DNA of 64,000 nt, taken from positions 8,928,001 through 8,992,000 of the forward strand of contig PUFA01000022.1 in NCBI GenBank assembly GCA_003508835.1, written 5' to 3'. This DNA comes from Eonycteris spelaea. Lineage: Eukaryota > Chordata > Mammalia > Chiroptera > Pteropodidae. Below, in pieces: positions 13,061 to 26,533 of the stretch. A program made the translations under genes and the position numbers. The notes beneath the pieces are model-generated. The model had not been told where the DNA came from. It did no database searches and saw only the letters and a list, made by a program, of their open reading frames with translations. The first letter of the stretch is position 1. Each line of letters opens with the position of its first letter.

Positions 13061-16000
13061 ATTAGATACATGTTTACCTGTAACGTCACTCAAAAATAAA
13101 CAAATAAAACAAAATAAAAAACGAAAAAAGAAAAACCACACTAATTTCCTTCATTCTCTGGTTTCAAGAGAAATGCATAACAGGGGCATGTGGTCACCAC
13201 CCAGGCTTACTGTTTCAGCCCCAACGACTTGAAACTAAAGAGTGCCCTTTACGCATTGTTCATTCTTTGGGTTTTTTTTTTCACCTCAACAATGCAATTA
13301 AAAGATTCACACAAACGTGTCATGATTGAAAATGCCAGTTAAATCAAGTAAATAAACTGAAGTCAATGAAGTGTCCTTCACACTCACAGGGTCCTCCCCG
13401 GGTGCTGTGGAGAACAGGGTGTGAAATGCTCAGCATCTCTTGGAAAAGGTTCGGATGCCAGCCCGCACCCCTCTACTGCTCTGCCCTTTGCTCAGGAAAT
13501 GATTTCAGAAACAAGCCATTCAGTCCATCTCCACACCTGTCTGAAGCCCCAGCCACAGGCGGGAAAGAGAAAAGACTGCCATTGACTTTCTTCCTCTTTC
13601 CTTTAACGAATTTTAAAGGGTGTCTTCTTACTAAATAAATAATGAATGTCTCTCGCAAACTATGGGGGAAATGTCCTATTTGAAAGTAATTGAAAATATG
13701 TTTTGCAACCACGTACACACTCTTTTCGAAATAGCTTTTTTTTTCCTAATTAACTCACCGCAACACTTAGCTCTGAGATTCACTGGGTAAAGAGTGACAT
13801 CTAGCGTGTAATAAAAGAATTTGAACACAAAAAATGTGGGTAAGGGCCTAAGACCTAGATGCATAGCCATGACTTTTAAATGCCTCCATGATAATATGAT
13901 AATGATTGTTAGATGGAAATGTAAGGCTGATTTCTTATAAGTTTCCAGAAGATGTGAAATTATGAGGAAGATTGTTGTTTTCTCTTTAAATCTTTAGAAA
14001 ATTTAGGATGTTTTAAGGCACATTTTTGTCTAAAGAAACATGCTGGTCCTAAAAGCAATTTGTATGAGGCTTTGGGAGGGTCATGACAGCATAGAGAAGA
14101 AAAACATCTTTCCCCTGGGGTCAGAAAAGTGATTTTCACTTTAAAGTTAACGTGAAAGGGACTGTGATGATCTTCCGCCCTTGAACGCCAGTGGCTTGTC
14201 ATCACGGAAGTTACGCAGGAGCACGGTACAAAGCTAATGCAGGAGGAAGGAGTAGCGGTCACTACACTTCACCGACAGAGGCAGGTACCTCACCTGTGCA
14301 ATTCTGTGCGACCCCGCCCAAGGGCCAGCTAGGCAAGGGCCTTCATCAAATGTAAATAAGGTGCCAATGGAGAGACTCAAAAGACGAGGCGATCCTGAAG
14401 AAGGAACAGAAACTACTTGGTTGAGTGATCAAATTATGAATAAAATTCCGACGCGTGCGCACAGGATGAGAGAGCATTGCAGGTCAAGAAAAGCCCACGA
14501 GGAGAGGTGCGGATCACGAACAGATCCGCGGGCCCCTGCCCGCGCTGAGCAGTACGGCACGGCACCGACTCACGCAAGGCAAACACCAGCAGAAGCAGAA
14601 GATGACATTGACCCGGTGCATCCTGAACAGACTCACACGACGGTGGGGGAATGAAAGGGTCCTTGGTGCCTTTGTCCTTCTGCATCAGGGACTCTCTGAT
14701 GCACATTCTCTGATCCATGGGACCCACAAAGGAGCATGAAATGAAGCAGAAAGGCTGATGTACAGTCGCCTATGGCACCTAAAGAGGTAAGGTCATTGTC
14801 AAGGTCATTGAGGAGCCCAGATCTCCCTGTCAACATCTATCACTGAGAGTGAGCAGTATACAAGGAAGCTTCCTCCCCATGCTCACTCCCCACATCCAGA
14901 TTTAAAGAAAAAAATATTAGATATTGCACAGAAGACACACTTAAGCATTCCTTCATAAGGGAGAGTTCTATCTTTGACCTTAGCAGTTCTACCAATGAGG
15001 CAAAAATCTTTCTAAATAGGTACTTATCAAGAGCCAGACCATATCTGCTTACTGAAGTTGGGCTTATTTCATTAAAAAGAGTTCCCTGTTCTCCGGAAGT
15101 CATCTCTATAGTGGAGGAGCCATGAATCAATGACCAGCTGAAAAATGCCCGGCCCTGTCTAAGCCACTTGACACGTATTTTCCAGTTTCCATGGACAGAG
15201 GCCCTGTCTTCTTCGAGGCAGTGGAATGGGACATTTGAAAGCCAGCATCCAGTCACGAAACGAGCGTACTTGGGAGATCCGAAAGTTGAAAGTTAGCATC
15301 AGACTATCCTTTCAAAGGAGATCAGAGAGCTCCCCCGACAGCCGACCCTACACTAAATCTGTAGAATTTGATAATTTAATATTTGAGGTAGCAGTTAGGG
15401 CACACTCAAGCAGCTCCAAAGATTCGCGATAATCCTTTGTAATCATCTGTCATTTTGCTGAGATACAGATTTGAATTAAGCCTGCTGTGAAGTTCAATTT
15501 TGCGGCTTTCTATATACATTCCATTATCTGGAACCCTGAAAATTCAATCCCAAGTTTGGAGGGACAAAGGCAACAGATAAGGAAAAAAGCCTTAGTGAGA
15601 GTTGAAAACCAGGTTTGGGGGCACCTGATGAACCTACAATTTGGGTCCTCTATAAAAAAAAGAATTTTTAAATTAGGTAAATATCTATTTAGAACCAAAA
15701 AAGAAACTTCAACAAATTATAAAATTTTTGTAAATCTGTTAAACACCATAATCACCAAATTAGAAAAATAACTTGATTTTTTACTAATTAAATACCTAAC
15801 ACACTTCCATAATACATTTTTTTGGCTGCACATACTTTGCCTCCTCATATCCTGAGATTTTATAAAATTACTTTCTATAGAAAGAATAAAAGATAATTCA
15901 GTCTCTCTTCCATGAAAACTGACCAAAATGTGTAGTTATTACTTATAGTTTAGAAAGGTTTCTTAGCTTCACAACTCACCAGTAAAGCCATGTAAAATGT

Positions 16001-17504
16001 TAAGAATTGTCAAACCTGAAAATACCTCTAACATCTATCATAAACGAGATGAAAAATTTCAGAGCATTTCGGGGTTTTCTGAGCAGCAGCTAATCTTAAA
16101 CACTAAATGGCTAACTGATATTTCATTGAATACTTTGTTATAAGAATTCTCAACGTAATGACATAATGTGAATTTTAAATTGTCTTCATCAATATCAGTA
16201 TTTTATCAAATAAGCAAGAAATATAGATCTTTTCCTAATGTGTTTGTGTGATTGATCCTCTTCAATGGTTATATTCTCAAACAATCTAAGACCTTACTCA
16301 TTATTGCGATTCAAAATTTAGTTCTTCCTCTCAATGGACTACCACTTTAGTCATGATCTGAAAATTTTATTAAAATTTACTGCTTGATAACAGAAAATGT
16401 CTATGGATTTTGTCACTCCTCTTAAGCACTTCTGTTTCACATTCCATTTATTTTTTTCATAATTTTCTTTTTTAATAAAAATTTTAAAGATGACCAAAGA
16501 AGATGCCTTCATGTAGGTCCAAATCAAGTCTATACTTTCTCAAGAGTATTAAAACATTGCAAAATCTCTTTCCAAATACAGTTCCTACAATATCTTCCTA
16601 GTACAAACTGCATGCAAACCAGATGTCCATGTGAACACACGTCGCTAAGAATCTCCCAGAGCCTGGCAGGGTCCGGATGAGAGCGTGGCCCTGAAGTTTT
16701 AAGCCTCGCTTGCCTCACAGTAACTCCTTCTGCTGAAATGACCATTAGTTTGGGGTTTGAGGATGCCGTGAGAGAACCCTCTGATTCTTGAAGAATACAT
16801 GATCCAGTAGAAAACCTAGAGCTTGTTCGAATGTGACCATGCTAAAAACTTTGGGAATTCTGAAAAATCCTTAAATGTATCCTAGAGGAAGTCAAGATCT
16901 GACTAAGAACTCAAGAAACAACAAGGACACTGAGTCCTTACAAGCTGGCCTACACCCTCAAGTGCAGCAAACTCTTTGGTCAGGGTTCCCCCAGGGAAGG
17001 GGCGAGGGGAAGGTTGGTTCACTGCGAGGATGTGGCTTGCGCCACTGTGGACAAGTCAGAGCCCCACAGAGCACAGGGCGGCAGGCTGGACACGCATCAC
17101 AGTCTTCATGGAAACCTTGGTTTCCTTTTAAGAACTTTCATCTGATTGGACAGGCTCTTCCAGATAAATACCAAGGATAATCTCCTGTACTTCAAGTAAC
17201 GGGGTCCTGGATGTTAATCACATCTACAAAATACCTTCACTGCAATACCCAGATCAGTGTTTGATTAAATAATGGGTCCTATCACTTAGCCACGTTAACA
17301 CATAAACGTGACCCCACCGCCACATATTTGGACATCTACTAAGTGTTAGAGAGCAAGCACTCTAAGCAGACTATACAAAGACAGAAAACAACCACCTTTG
17401 ACCCAGTTTGGATCCATAGAAGCACGCTAAGGAGATTAATTCAGCTCCAAAGGTGGGGTCACGTCCTGTCACATACTGGTCGAGAGCTCAGCTCTATAGC
17501 CAGC
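13061..17504. other. Intergenic, no gene or clear repeat
   Basis: AT-rich unique-looking sequence. A slightly CpG-rich piece at 14,445-14,580 includes GACGCGTGCGCACAGG, which resembles an NRF1 site. A tandem AAGGTCATTG near 14,790 contains a nuclear-receptor-like TCAAGGTCA. No coding evidence. Confidence 0.6.
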
Positions 17505-17705
17505 CAGCCCCCCGGGTTCAGATTCCGGCTTTGACACTCACTTCCTAGGTGACTTTTTATGCCCTTGTTTCTTTGATGTTAAAAATAAGAATAACCATAG
17601 TATCTATCATATCTGTTGTGAAAATTAAAAGAGGTAAACAATGTAAAGTGCTTAGAACAGACATATAATAACTGCTTCATTACTAGCTGTCACCATTATT
17701 ATCAC
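17505..17705 (+). mobile_element. MIR SINE
   Basis: GGGTTCAGATTCCGGCTTTG, then a short AT-rich middle and AAAGTGCTTAGAACAGACAT with CACCATTATTATCAC, match MIR in order. Confidence 0.8.
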
Positions 17706-18479
17706 TTGCTCTGGGACTTGAAGGATGAGTAAGATTAATCAGGATAGAAAGGGCATTCCAGGTGTACAAAACAGTAAGAGCAAAAACTCAGAGGCAGAAA
17801 AATACCCGTCATATCTGGAGAAGAGTAATTAATCCAGCGAAGCCAGACCACGGAAGGTGGTGAGGAAAGAGCAGATGTGAAGCTTGCTTAGAGTCCACCC
17901 GCCGGGAGCTCTGATATTATGTAAAAGAGGTTGCAACATATGTTGGCAGCAAGAAGAAACAGTAAGTTTCTCTTACGCAAAAGCACTCCAATAATTAATA
18001 GTAACAGGAATAATAACAATCAAGTCTGTGAATACCTGGAAAGTCCAGACTTCATCAGCCTAAAAGTATAAATAAGGCCACATTTGAATAGTTACCCAAG
18101 TTAATACTCTAAGTAGTCACTGCTGGAGTAACAGAAGTCCAGTCTTTTCCCAGGGTTCCTCTTCTGTATAGTTACAAAAATCCTCCAGGGTTGTTTCCAT
18201 GAGTTTTCAATCAATCCTGGTGGCAATGACGGGGGCGTAGGACCCATGCATACCCCTCAAAGGAGGGCTTTGCCACTATTACATCTGTTGTAACCACCAC
18301 CACTGTAGTGCTGGATGCCGGAACCAGCCGGTCCCTTGCAGAGAGAGATAAAGCTCAATGAAAGGCTGTCCCATGTCAAATCATCTGGATCCCAGCGCAC
18401 TGTTATCCTGTGTATTTGCATATACTCCACGTGTCAGAGAGTTGTCCCCCAAAGTCTCTTCTTTCCATCTGCCATAACA
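17706..18479. other. Intergenic, probable ancient repeat remnant
   Basis: The interval 17,712-17,910 has phrases (GGCATTCCAGGTGTACAAAA, AACTCAGAGGCAGAAAAATA) of an old mammalian repeat. The rest is unassigned. Confidence 0.5.
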
Positions 18480-18890
18480 GTAGAGTTATAGCTGGGCATA
18501 CAGCCACCCAGCTAAGGGTTACATTTTCCAGTCCTCCTTGCAGGTAGATGGGGCCATATGACTTCTCACCAATGGAATATGGTACAAGTGATACATGCCA
18601 CTTCAGGCTCGGGCCTTGAATGGTACACATGTATTCCTCCACACACCTTCCTCTGCGCTGAAACAAGAATACTGACTGACTATGGCTCATGTTCAACCAC
18701 ATAACTGGAGTCTAGGATTTTAGAGAGAGTGGAGAAAGCTGGGTACCTGAGTACCTGAATGACTGCATGGAGCAGAGCTCGCCATGGACTGTGCCTAACA
18801 AAGAAACAAACTTCTGTCTTCTTTAAGCCACTTGATTACTGTGAATATCTTTTTACAATGGTCTAGTTTTACCCTAAGTAATACGCTCAA
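18480..18890 (+). mobile_element. Ancient LTR- or DNA-type interspersed repeat
   Basis: TTTTCCAGTCCTCCTTGCAG, CACCAATGGAATATGGTACA, CTGAATGACTGCATGGAGCA and TTTAAGCCACTTGATTACTG occur in an order common to an abundant old mammalian repeat. The family name is uncertain. A second, diverged copy of similar type is at 52,625-52,995. Confidence 0.5.
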
Positions 18891-21404
18891 CTCTTTCCCC
18901 CAAGACTCATACATGTAGCCAGATAAAGCATACAGGTAGAAACACTATCTCCATCAAATGCTTAGACCTTGATCTCAGGTTGGCTCATTGTGCCAGGTTT
19001 CCTATAATGAATTCCAATTCATTGTGTGAGTGTGTGTGTGTGCACGCATGGGTGTGCATGGGCACATGCGTACAAACATTCACCATCGTCCCTCCTACAA
19101 ACAAGTATATGTCAAACCTCCAACAAGACTGGATACGGTTCAGGTTTTTGTTGGGGTGGAGGGGATTTTTCCAGCCCTTAAGCAAATCAATGACTATATA
19201 AACAAATACCTGAATAAAGAAAATGTCTAATACCTCCTACCTGAAACACTTATGTCCCCGCTCTGCTCAGGAACAACTCCTAAGACCCAAGGCACCTACG
19301 ATGCCTGAGAGACCTCTGATCACTGTAAGGAGAGTCAGTTGCGAAGGAAGGACAAGGCTGGATGCGAAAGAATGCTGCCATGACCCAGATGAGAGACCAC
19401 GAGATCCCAGCCAGGAGAGTGCCAGTGGGAATGGAATGAATCGAATTCAAGAGACATGTCAGAAATAAGACCAGTAAGACTCAATGGCAGACACCGATCA
19501 TAGTAATCACACACGCTCCAACACTTTTGGTGATGATGTTGATGATGATAATAGTGGTAATGACAGTGATATTGCAGAATCACTTGATTTAAATAAACTG
19601 CATGGTCCTGGACCACAACGTGGGAAACGTTAAACACACAGACATACACACAATGCTGTATAACAACTGTACAACTGTATCTCGTCAAAGTTTCTTTTAG
19701 AATTTAAAAAGGCACACCAGACATTTGGCTGTGCCGAGTGGAGCCTAAAACCCTAGCTGCAAGTGAGTCAAGGAAATGTTTTAGCTTTCCTGCCTTGGTA
19801 GTAAAGGGAGCCAGGCCAAAGGGGGTTGCAATACCTGTTGGACAAATGTTAGAGAGTTCTCAGATAAATACAATCCAAGAAGATTATCAATACTACTTCT
19901 GGTATCATACTAATTTTGTCACAAGCAAAAGAAGAGCCGCTGTGTGAACTGGAAGTCGTTGTGAACTGGCTTCATGGCAGGGATGCTCCGGCCTCTAACC
20001 ACACGGCACCCCGGCAGCAGGAAGCCTCCTGGAGACAGGCCTCCGCCGGGGGAGCCTCGTCCACCTTTGCCACTCTGAACTTCAGAATCTTGACGTTAAA
20101 CTTGCCCTGTGCAAGTAGCTCTATGTTACAAGACCTGAACGTTTTCCGTAAGTCGGAATTTCATGTCTAATCAGAACTGTGCATATAGTTATACAACGAC
20201 CCGTAAAGTTACCCGGACATTTCCGGGCTGGATCTCCAGGTCCTCCCGCTGGAGGAGCTGGGCGTGGCCTGCGGCTGGGACATCCATTCTCGTCCCTCCT
20301 GTGCCGGACTGCTCAGCATCATGCCTCGCTCTTGCCTCACACTCTGGTCCTCAGTGAGCTCTCTAGCTCGTGCTCCTGTGTCCTTTCCACTGATCAAAGA
20401 GAGCTTGAGGCCTCTGTTTTGTAAGGAGGTAAGATTTTGCAAATATTTTACCGCTGTATGTAATTTCCCTTCTTTAAACTAGACCCTCTCGAAACCTTTC
20501 ATTCCCAGGAAATGTCACTGAGACAGGGACCCAGAGCAAGAGAGAAGCAGGAACCAGAAAAACGCGAGCTTAGAAAATCCTGCTCAGCCTCTCGACGGGT
20601 CACCATCGGTGGCAGTTATGTGGGGCAACTATTCCTCACGGGGACTGTCATGCTCATTTCCTCACTTCACTGAAAGCCATGGGTGCAGTAAAATGCTCTC
20701 AATCTTTTCCAAATTCTCCTTAGGGAACAGGAATTTCCCTAGCTGAAATCTACTTTTCAAGCTAAAAAGATTTCCTCCGTGTCTTCAGCACAACACAGAT
20801 CCAAGTCCCACTGGCTCACATCAGAGCCCCTTTGGCATAAATGGAAGAAACCCCGTAGGCTTCAGAGAGCCAGGTCTAGGGTGTCCAGCTGCCCCTGTCC
20901 ACCCGGGACGGTTTAGAAGACTGACCCTCTGACTCGTCTCTCACTCCCAGTCGGGCCGCCTGACTCAGCATGAGGCTTACTGTCCCGCTGAGAAGCAGGG
21001 CACATGACAAAGAAATGCTCACTCCTTCCAGTCTGTGGGGGGAGGAAGGGGGACAGAGGGGTGGACAGGAGACCGTGCACCAGGGTTCTTGCTTCCTCTC
21101 CTACCCTAGGCACACCCCGACCCCCTTCGGGGGGCCTAGAAGGCCTTAGAAACAAGGACTGGCGTGAGGCACCTGGAGAAGGGGCATCTAGCCAGCTCCC
21201 TCATTAGGAAGCTGTACTCCAGAGAGCTACCGGGGGCCCGCCTGCAGTCCCGCCTGGTTACCTTACCCGTAAAATTGGGGAGGTGGAGATGTCCTCTTAG
21301 GGCCCTATTTACTCTCGCAAAAAATAACTCTAGAGTTTTGTCCATTTTGCTTTCCAGAACTTTTTTCAAACTCTGGGGAACTAACAATGGAAGTTTTTTA
21401 AATG
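18891..21404. other. Intergenic, no gene seen
   Basis: Holds the GT tract at 19,024, a degenerate GAT-rich piece at about 19,525-19,580 and a GC-richer part at 20,205-20,420. Open frames of up to 117 residues show no domain. Confidence 0.6.
19024..19046 (+). repeat. Short (GT)n tract
   Basis: Interrupted GT dinucleotides are followed by GCACGCATGGGTGTGCATGG, so the alternating purine-pyrimidine stretch extends to about 19,075. Confidence 0.8.
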
Positions 21405-21665
21405 AGTATTTAAAATGTATAGTCGCAGCATGGTGACTACAGTTAATAATCTTTACTGTATGTTTGAAAGTTGCTAAAAGAGTAGATCTTAAAAGTTTTC
21501 ATCACACACAAAAAAATCTGTAACTAGGTATAGTGGTAGACCCTAATTACTTATTCTGGTGATCATTTTGCAATACATTCAAATGTGAAATCATTATGTC
21601 ATATACCTGAAACTAATATAATGTTATATGTCAGTTATGCCTCAATTTTAAAAAAGAAGAAAATA
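21405..21665 (+). mobile_element. L1 3' end
   Basis: GTGACTACAGTTAATAATCT, then TTTGAAAGTTGCTAAAAGAG, TCTGGTGATCATTTTGCAAT and ATACCTGAAACTAATATAAT form an ordered L1 3' UTR ending in an A-rich tail. Confidence 0.85.
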
Positions 21666-21984
21666 TGGCCAAACCAAAAGCTTAAAAAAAAAAAATCGCC
21701 TACCTTCCAGATAAGATCACACTTTGAGGTACCAAAGGTTAGAACAGCATATGAATTTGGCAGGTACAGTTCAGCTGTGACACCGCCTCCCTGGACTTGG
21801 CACCCTTTCCTCCACCCTTGGGACCACGGGTCCATCTTCCCTAGAGATTACAGAGCCCGGGAGAGTGTCTTTAGGCAGACCCATTCACCACCCACTGATG
21901 TGACGACTCTCTCCAGCTTCGGCTCTTAACTGTTGTGAGTGTCAGTGTGGTCGAGACAAGCTCTCTTTAAGGAAAACCTAAAAG

Positions 21985-22090
21985 AGCAGTTCTCAAAGTT
22001 TTTGGAAAAGATAAGTAATGTGGAAGTATTATTATGAAAATAATTTTGATTTCATGGACTCTCTGAAAGGGTCTCAGAGAATCTCAGGTG
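21985..22090 (-). mobile_element. hAT-Charlie-type fragment
   Basis: CAGTTCTCAAAGTTTTTGGA, ATTATTATGAAAATAATTTT and TCTGAAAGGGTCTCAGAGAA look like a Charlie non-autonomous element. The family was not determined. Confidence 0.4.
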
Positions 22091-24604
22091 TCCCTGGACA
22101 CACACCTTTACAACAGCTGCCTTAGGAAAACCCCTTCTGTGAATGCCTTCACCTCCTGGCTGTTCTTGACCGTACTCCTCGCTGGCCAGTATGGCTTTCC
22201 CCAGAGGCTGGAGGGACTTCCTGTCCCACCACCAGCCCAACCCACTGCAGAAACACAGAGCAAGGCCCAGCTTTTAAGAGCTATGCTTGCTGGTGGGTCC
22301 ACAAGTCCTGAGTCCCAGGGGACAGCACATGGCAGGAAGAGACACAGACATTAAGCCAAGACCAGGACACCTCCTGGATCTATCCTCCACGATGAGATCG
22401 CTTCATCCTAGTTTTATCCTAGTTTTCACAAGTGGGTCAACAACTCCCCACACTGGATAAACAATAACATTGAACAAGCCTGTATCCTTTAGCATCAAGT
22501 TTAACTGAATATAAGAACCAACCCCCCAAAAATGTGCATGTTGGCTTAAATAAGATAGAAATGTATTTCTCCTTCATATAAAAGGAAGCCCAAAAGTGGT
22601 CTGGTGGCTCCACAAAACTGTCAGGAACCAGAATCCCCCAGCTCACAGTCAGCCTTCCCTAAATCGCGGCATTTATCCTGAAGGTCCAAAGTGGATGCTG
22701 ACCTCCGACCATCGCAATCATATTCCACCCAGGAGAAATGGGAAAACAATACTGCCCAGTAGTTGTATACATGTCTATTTACACCTCATTGGCCAACACT
22801 AAGTCATTTGTGAAGGAAATACACTTAAATACACTTGTCACGTATTTGCGAAGGAAATTAAAAATATCTTCTTAGTGGATGACAACACGTCTAACCTATG
22901 ATGGGGAGAATGTGTATTGGGAGGTACTAAGCAGTAATAACCACAAATATTCACTTAGTTGCTCCTCCCCTGTAGAGAACAGCAAAGCCAAATTGAGACG
23001 TGGACAGCCACTGTGTGACTCACCGCCAGCTGACTCATTGCTTCCCACCAGTTTGTCAGTAAACTTGTGTTTCTACATGTCACGGACCTTCCAGATTGCT
23101 AAAAATATTCACAACTCTGCATGTTAAATTCTTGAGTGCAAAGAGTCTATCTAGCATATTCTCTACATTTTCAAATTCTATGTTTTTATATAAAAATGAT
23201 TACCTATATCAAACATTGCAGGAAAATACACTTAAACATTAACCTAAAGGTTTACAGAGATGATTTCTGAACAGAATTACAGAACATTTTTCTTTCTTTT
23301 TTATGTAAATAAAAATTTTCCTCCAATGTACATATGATTGCTTCTATAATTAGATAAAACAGTAATTTCTTTTTTAAGGGCCCGGCCTTCTCACTGTCAT
23401 TCATTAGCTGAGGGATTTACTCATCTACAACCCACAGTAGCTGAGACCAGAAGATCTTTCAGGAAATCTGATTTTTGAAGTGCTGTTTTACCCATGACCC
23501 ACTTGACTTCACTTCACGCCATGCTCTTCGAGTTAAAAATAAAAATTACATTATGACTTTTTCTTATTATTTCAAAATAATTTCTCATTATTTATGCCTC
23601 GTGGTTTAAACAGAACCTAAAAATGAATGTAGCTAATAAATGACTTTAAGAACAGCCACCGAGTTCTCTCCTACTACAATTAAACATGAGTCAGAGGAAG
23701 AGGGAGTCCTACAGTTCAGACTTTGCACAAAAGAAGGAATGCTTTTTTCCCAGAAACTCTGCTGGGGGAATTCCCCTTCTGCCTTTTGAGTTGGTCATTT
23801 TCCTAAGAATGCTTTGCAACTGACAATGAATCCACCAGATTTAGAAGCGGCTGGCTCCCAGGGTCTTGACCTCTGTGACCATCACCACGGAGCCTGTCAT
23901 CACCCCATGCCCACGCGTACTGCTTTTTCTCCAGAAAAGACAATAACTGAAAAAGCGCAAGACGATTCCTCTTGGTTGTTATGTTTGTGCTTGCTGTCAC
24001 TACCCTAGAGCCAAAAGACTGACAAGGAACCAATGTAAGCACACCAACCTTGCTAGAAAAACACCCAAAGGCACTCATATTATTAACTTTCTACACAAAG
24101 AACGGCCCCGCTATGCTTACTGAAGTCTTACACAGCGTGCTGGGATACAGAGATAAAATGGGCCTACGCGGGACAGAAAGCTCGATTGCCTGCCTAGAAA
24201 AATAAAGGAGAAGCTGACAACTGTGCTGACTTAAACCTAATCCTATCTAGCCACTGATGAGCACAGGAGTGACCCACGTTGTACTGTGACATACGAGAAA
24301 ACCTTCCCCAGCTCAGCCACAGCGGTCACACACGCAAGGCGCTCAGGGCGGCAGAGAAAATCTAAAGCTTTTATGATCAGCAGAAGTAGATTCTCCTTGA
24401 AAGGCAGGAAGAGTAAGTTTCAAGACCCTTACGTACACAGTCCCTTCCTATTCTCATTCTGATAAATATCTGCTTTCTTACCTTATTTCCTATTTGTAAT
24501 CCTTTTTTCTATAAAAGAGGCCCCTAAATTCTATAAGCTTCAGGCCGTGCAAAATCTGGCTTCTCCCCTATAGCAAATAAAACAATGGGTCATAGGCTCT
24601 TACA
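22091..24604. other. Intergenic, partly old repeat
   Basis: About 22,400-22,740 looks like an ancient repeat (AGCCCAAAAGTGGTCTGGTG, TGTCAGGAACCAGAATCCCC) of unassigned family. The remainder, AT-rich from 23,100 to 23,700, shows nothing identifiable. Confidence 0.5.
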
Positions 24605-25035
24605 CTTTTTAATCATGTTAATTTTTAATTGCAGTAAAAAACACACAGAATTTACCATCTTAACCATTTTCAAGTGTACGTTTCAGGGGCGTTAAGTCCA
24701 TTTGTGGTGTTGTGCAACCATCACCACCGTCCATCTGCAGAACTTCTTCATCTTGCAAAACGGAAACTCTGTTAGAGTTCCTAACTCCCCAGCCTCTGGC
24801 AACCACCATTCTCCGTTCTATCTCCATGAATCTGACTATCTAAGTACCGTACAAGTGGAATCACGCGGCATTGGCCTTTTTTGTGAAGAGCTTACTTCAC
24901 TTTGCATGGTGTCCACTAGGTTCATCCACATCATCACACAGGACAGGGTCCCTTCCTTGTTAAAGCTGAATACCATTTCACTACACCACTGATATATCTA
25001 TCCATCGGTGGACATCTGTCTCTTTTTAATTGTCA
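24605..25035 (-). mobile_element. L1 fragment, antisense
   Basis: GTTGTGCAACCATCACCACC, CCCCAGCCTCTGGCAACCAC, TGACTATCTAAGTACCGTAC and AGGTTCATCCACATCATCAC follow the well-known antisense L1M sequence. It is truncated on both sides. Confidence 0.85.
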
Positions 25036-25102
25036 GATAGACGCAGGTGGCCGTTTAGAAAGCCGGGCTCGTGCTTTAGAATTAGTCATTTCCACAGACT
25101 GT

Positions 25103-25117
25103 GCAGCAGGGGGCCCT
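25103..25117 (+). promoter_or_regulatory. CTCF-like motif
   Basis: GCAGCAGGGGGCCCT resembles a CTCF core with one change in the GCGC part. Binding is unproven. Confidence 0.25.
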
Positions 25118-25638
25118 TGCCAGCCACAGCTACATGAGGATTCGGAGACTTTCTCCTTCCAAGTCCATGAGGAATCAGAAAGGGACAGTTACCTTTCCAT
25201 CGCCAGCTTTAAAGAACTCCTAACAAATAACACAGCCTGCAGTATTTCCCCACCTGGGCAGCCTACACTTCTTTCTGAGACTCTCACCCATTCCAGTATT
25301 TTTTTCTTTTTTTGACCTACTACTTGCTTCTGGATCCTGATATTCTTTAATCAACCAATACATATGTATTGAGAGATATTATTTCATTTTATCTCAACTA
25401 TTATTTAGCACCTTTAAAGTTATGGGGGAAAAAAAACCCTCCACTTTGGAAAGAAAAAAGAAAAAAAATGAATAAAAGTAAGTGTGAATAAATTCACACT
25501 GCAGAGGAGGGAACAGAGCCACAAATTTTAATGCCAGTGTCATTAGTCCGGTAATAGAGGTAGGTACAAGGTGCTAAGGGAGAACATGAAGAAAGGATTA
25601 GTCCACCATAAATAAGCCAAGCCAGAGAAGGGAACATT

Positions 25639-25650
25639 TAAACTGGGCAT

Positions 25651-25696
<46 letters not shown>

Positions 25697-25710
25697 AAAC
25701 TGGGCATTGA
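25639..25710 (+). repeat. (TGA)15 microsatellite flanked by a 15-bp direct repeat
   Basis: The 15-bp sequence TAAACTGGGCATTGA occurs at 25,639-25,653 and again at 25,696-25,710, with an uninterrupted TGA run between them. On the minus strand it gives a poly-His or poly-Ser reading frame that is an artefact of the repeat. Confidence 0.95.
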
Positions 25711-26010
25711 AGAAAATATTTGCTTGGGGATGAAAGCAGCAAAGGGTGTTCCTTGCAGGGGAAACAAAGTAAGCCAAAGTATTTGTTTATGTTCAGGAAA
25801 AGAATGAATACTCTGGTGTCCAAAGGGCAGAATGCATCAGTAAGAACAGCAGGGAGATCGGAGCTGGACTGTGAGGGTCTCTCAAGGCTTGCCGAGGAAT
25901 CAGGACTTTTTCCTCAGGAGACACTGAAGGTCCTTGAGCTGGGGGAGCTGGCAAGGGCAGGGCACATCATGCTGAAACCTGTGTTTTGCAAAGATGATCC
26001 TTTCACCAAT
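25711..26010 (+). mobile_element. Ancient interspersed repeat, unnamed
   Basis: Together with the flanking AAACTGGGCATTGA phrase, this resembles an old mammalian repeat with the phrase GAGCTGGGCCTTGAA and later GTCCTTGAGCTGGGG. Other likely pieces are at 17,712-17,910 and 60,905-61,060. I could not assign the family. Confidence 0.4.
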
Positions 26011-26199
26011 CCAGCCATTTGCAGGATAGGGTAACATGAAAAGAGGCAGGAAAGGTGGGAGCAAGGGCAGGAGAAAAGAATGAGGAGACCCCTAAATCTG
26101 AGTGATTATTTAACCAAAAGACAATGTTTTTCCTTCATCAGCAGAAACGAGAGCTGAGGAGCAGGCTGAATTCGATCAGGAAAGAAATTACATTTCTGC

Positions 26200-26375
26200 T
26201 CATCTGAGTTTTAAAACTGCCACACGCATGTGTATGTGCGTGGGTACCATGTTATACAGGAAGATACTAATGTCGGCTACTTCTGGGTGGAGACATTATA
26301 GCAATTTTATTTTCTTCCCTAGGCCTTCCTCTATTTCCCAAATGTTCTATCTTCACATGTATGTTTTTCAGCAAT
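26200..26375 (+). mobile_element. Old L1 3' fragment
   Basis: GCTACTTCTGGGTGGAGACA, TTTCCCAAATGTTCTATC and TTCAGCAATAGAAAAACACT resemble an L1 3' end. The hybrid tRNA/5S SINE is inserted at its right edge. Confidence 0.5.
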
Positions 26376-26405
26376 AGAAAAACACTTTTATTATTATTAT
26401 TATTT

Positions 26406-26524
26406 ATGCCTAAGCACCTGGTCTTCTTAGGTGGTCTCTCATCCAAGTACTAACCAGGCCCGACCCTGCTTAGCTTCTGAGATCAGACAAGATCGGGCTT
26501 GTTCAGGGTGGCATGGCCATAGAC
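26406..26524 (-). pseudogene. 5S rRNA-derived body of the hybrid SINE
   Basis: The sequence aligns along the whole length of 5S rRNA, with the central GAAGCTAAGCAGGGTCGGGC block and the TAGTACTTGGATG block intact. These cover the internal RNA polymerase III control region. Differences include loss of several CpGs, GAAGACC where 5S has GAATACC, and GGCAT at the 3' end. It is a retroposon part, not a functional 5S gene. Confidence 0.9.
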
Positions 26525-26533
26525 CATGGACTG

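Noticed and set aside
25543..25823. Poly-Ser and poly-His proteins on the minus strand
   Set aside because: They are direct translations of the TGA microsatellite.
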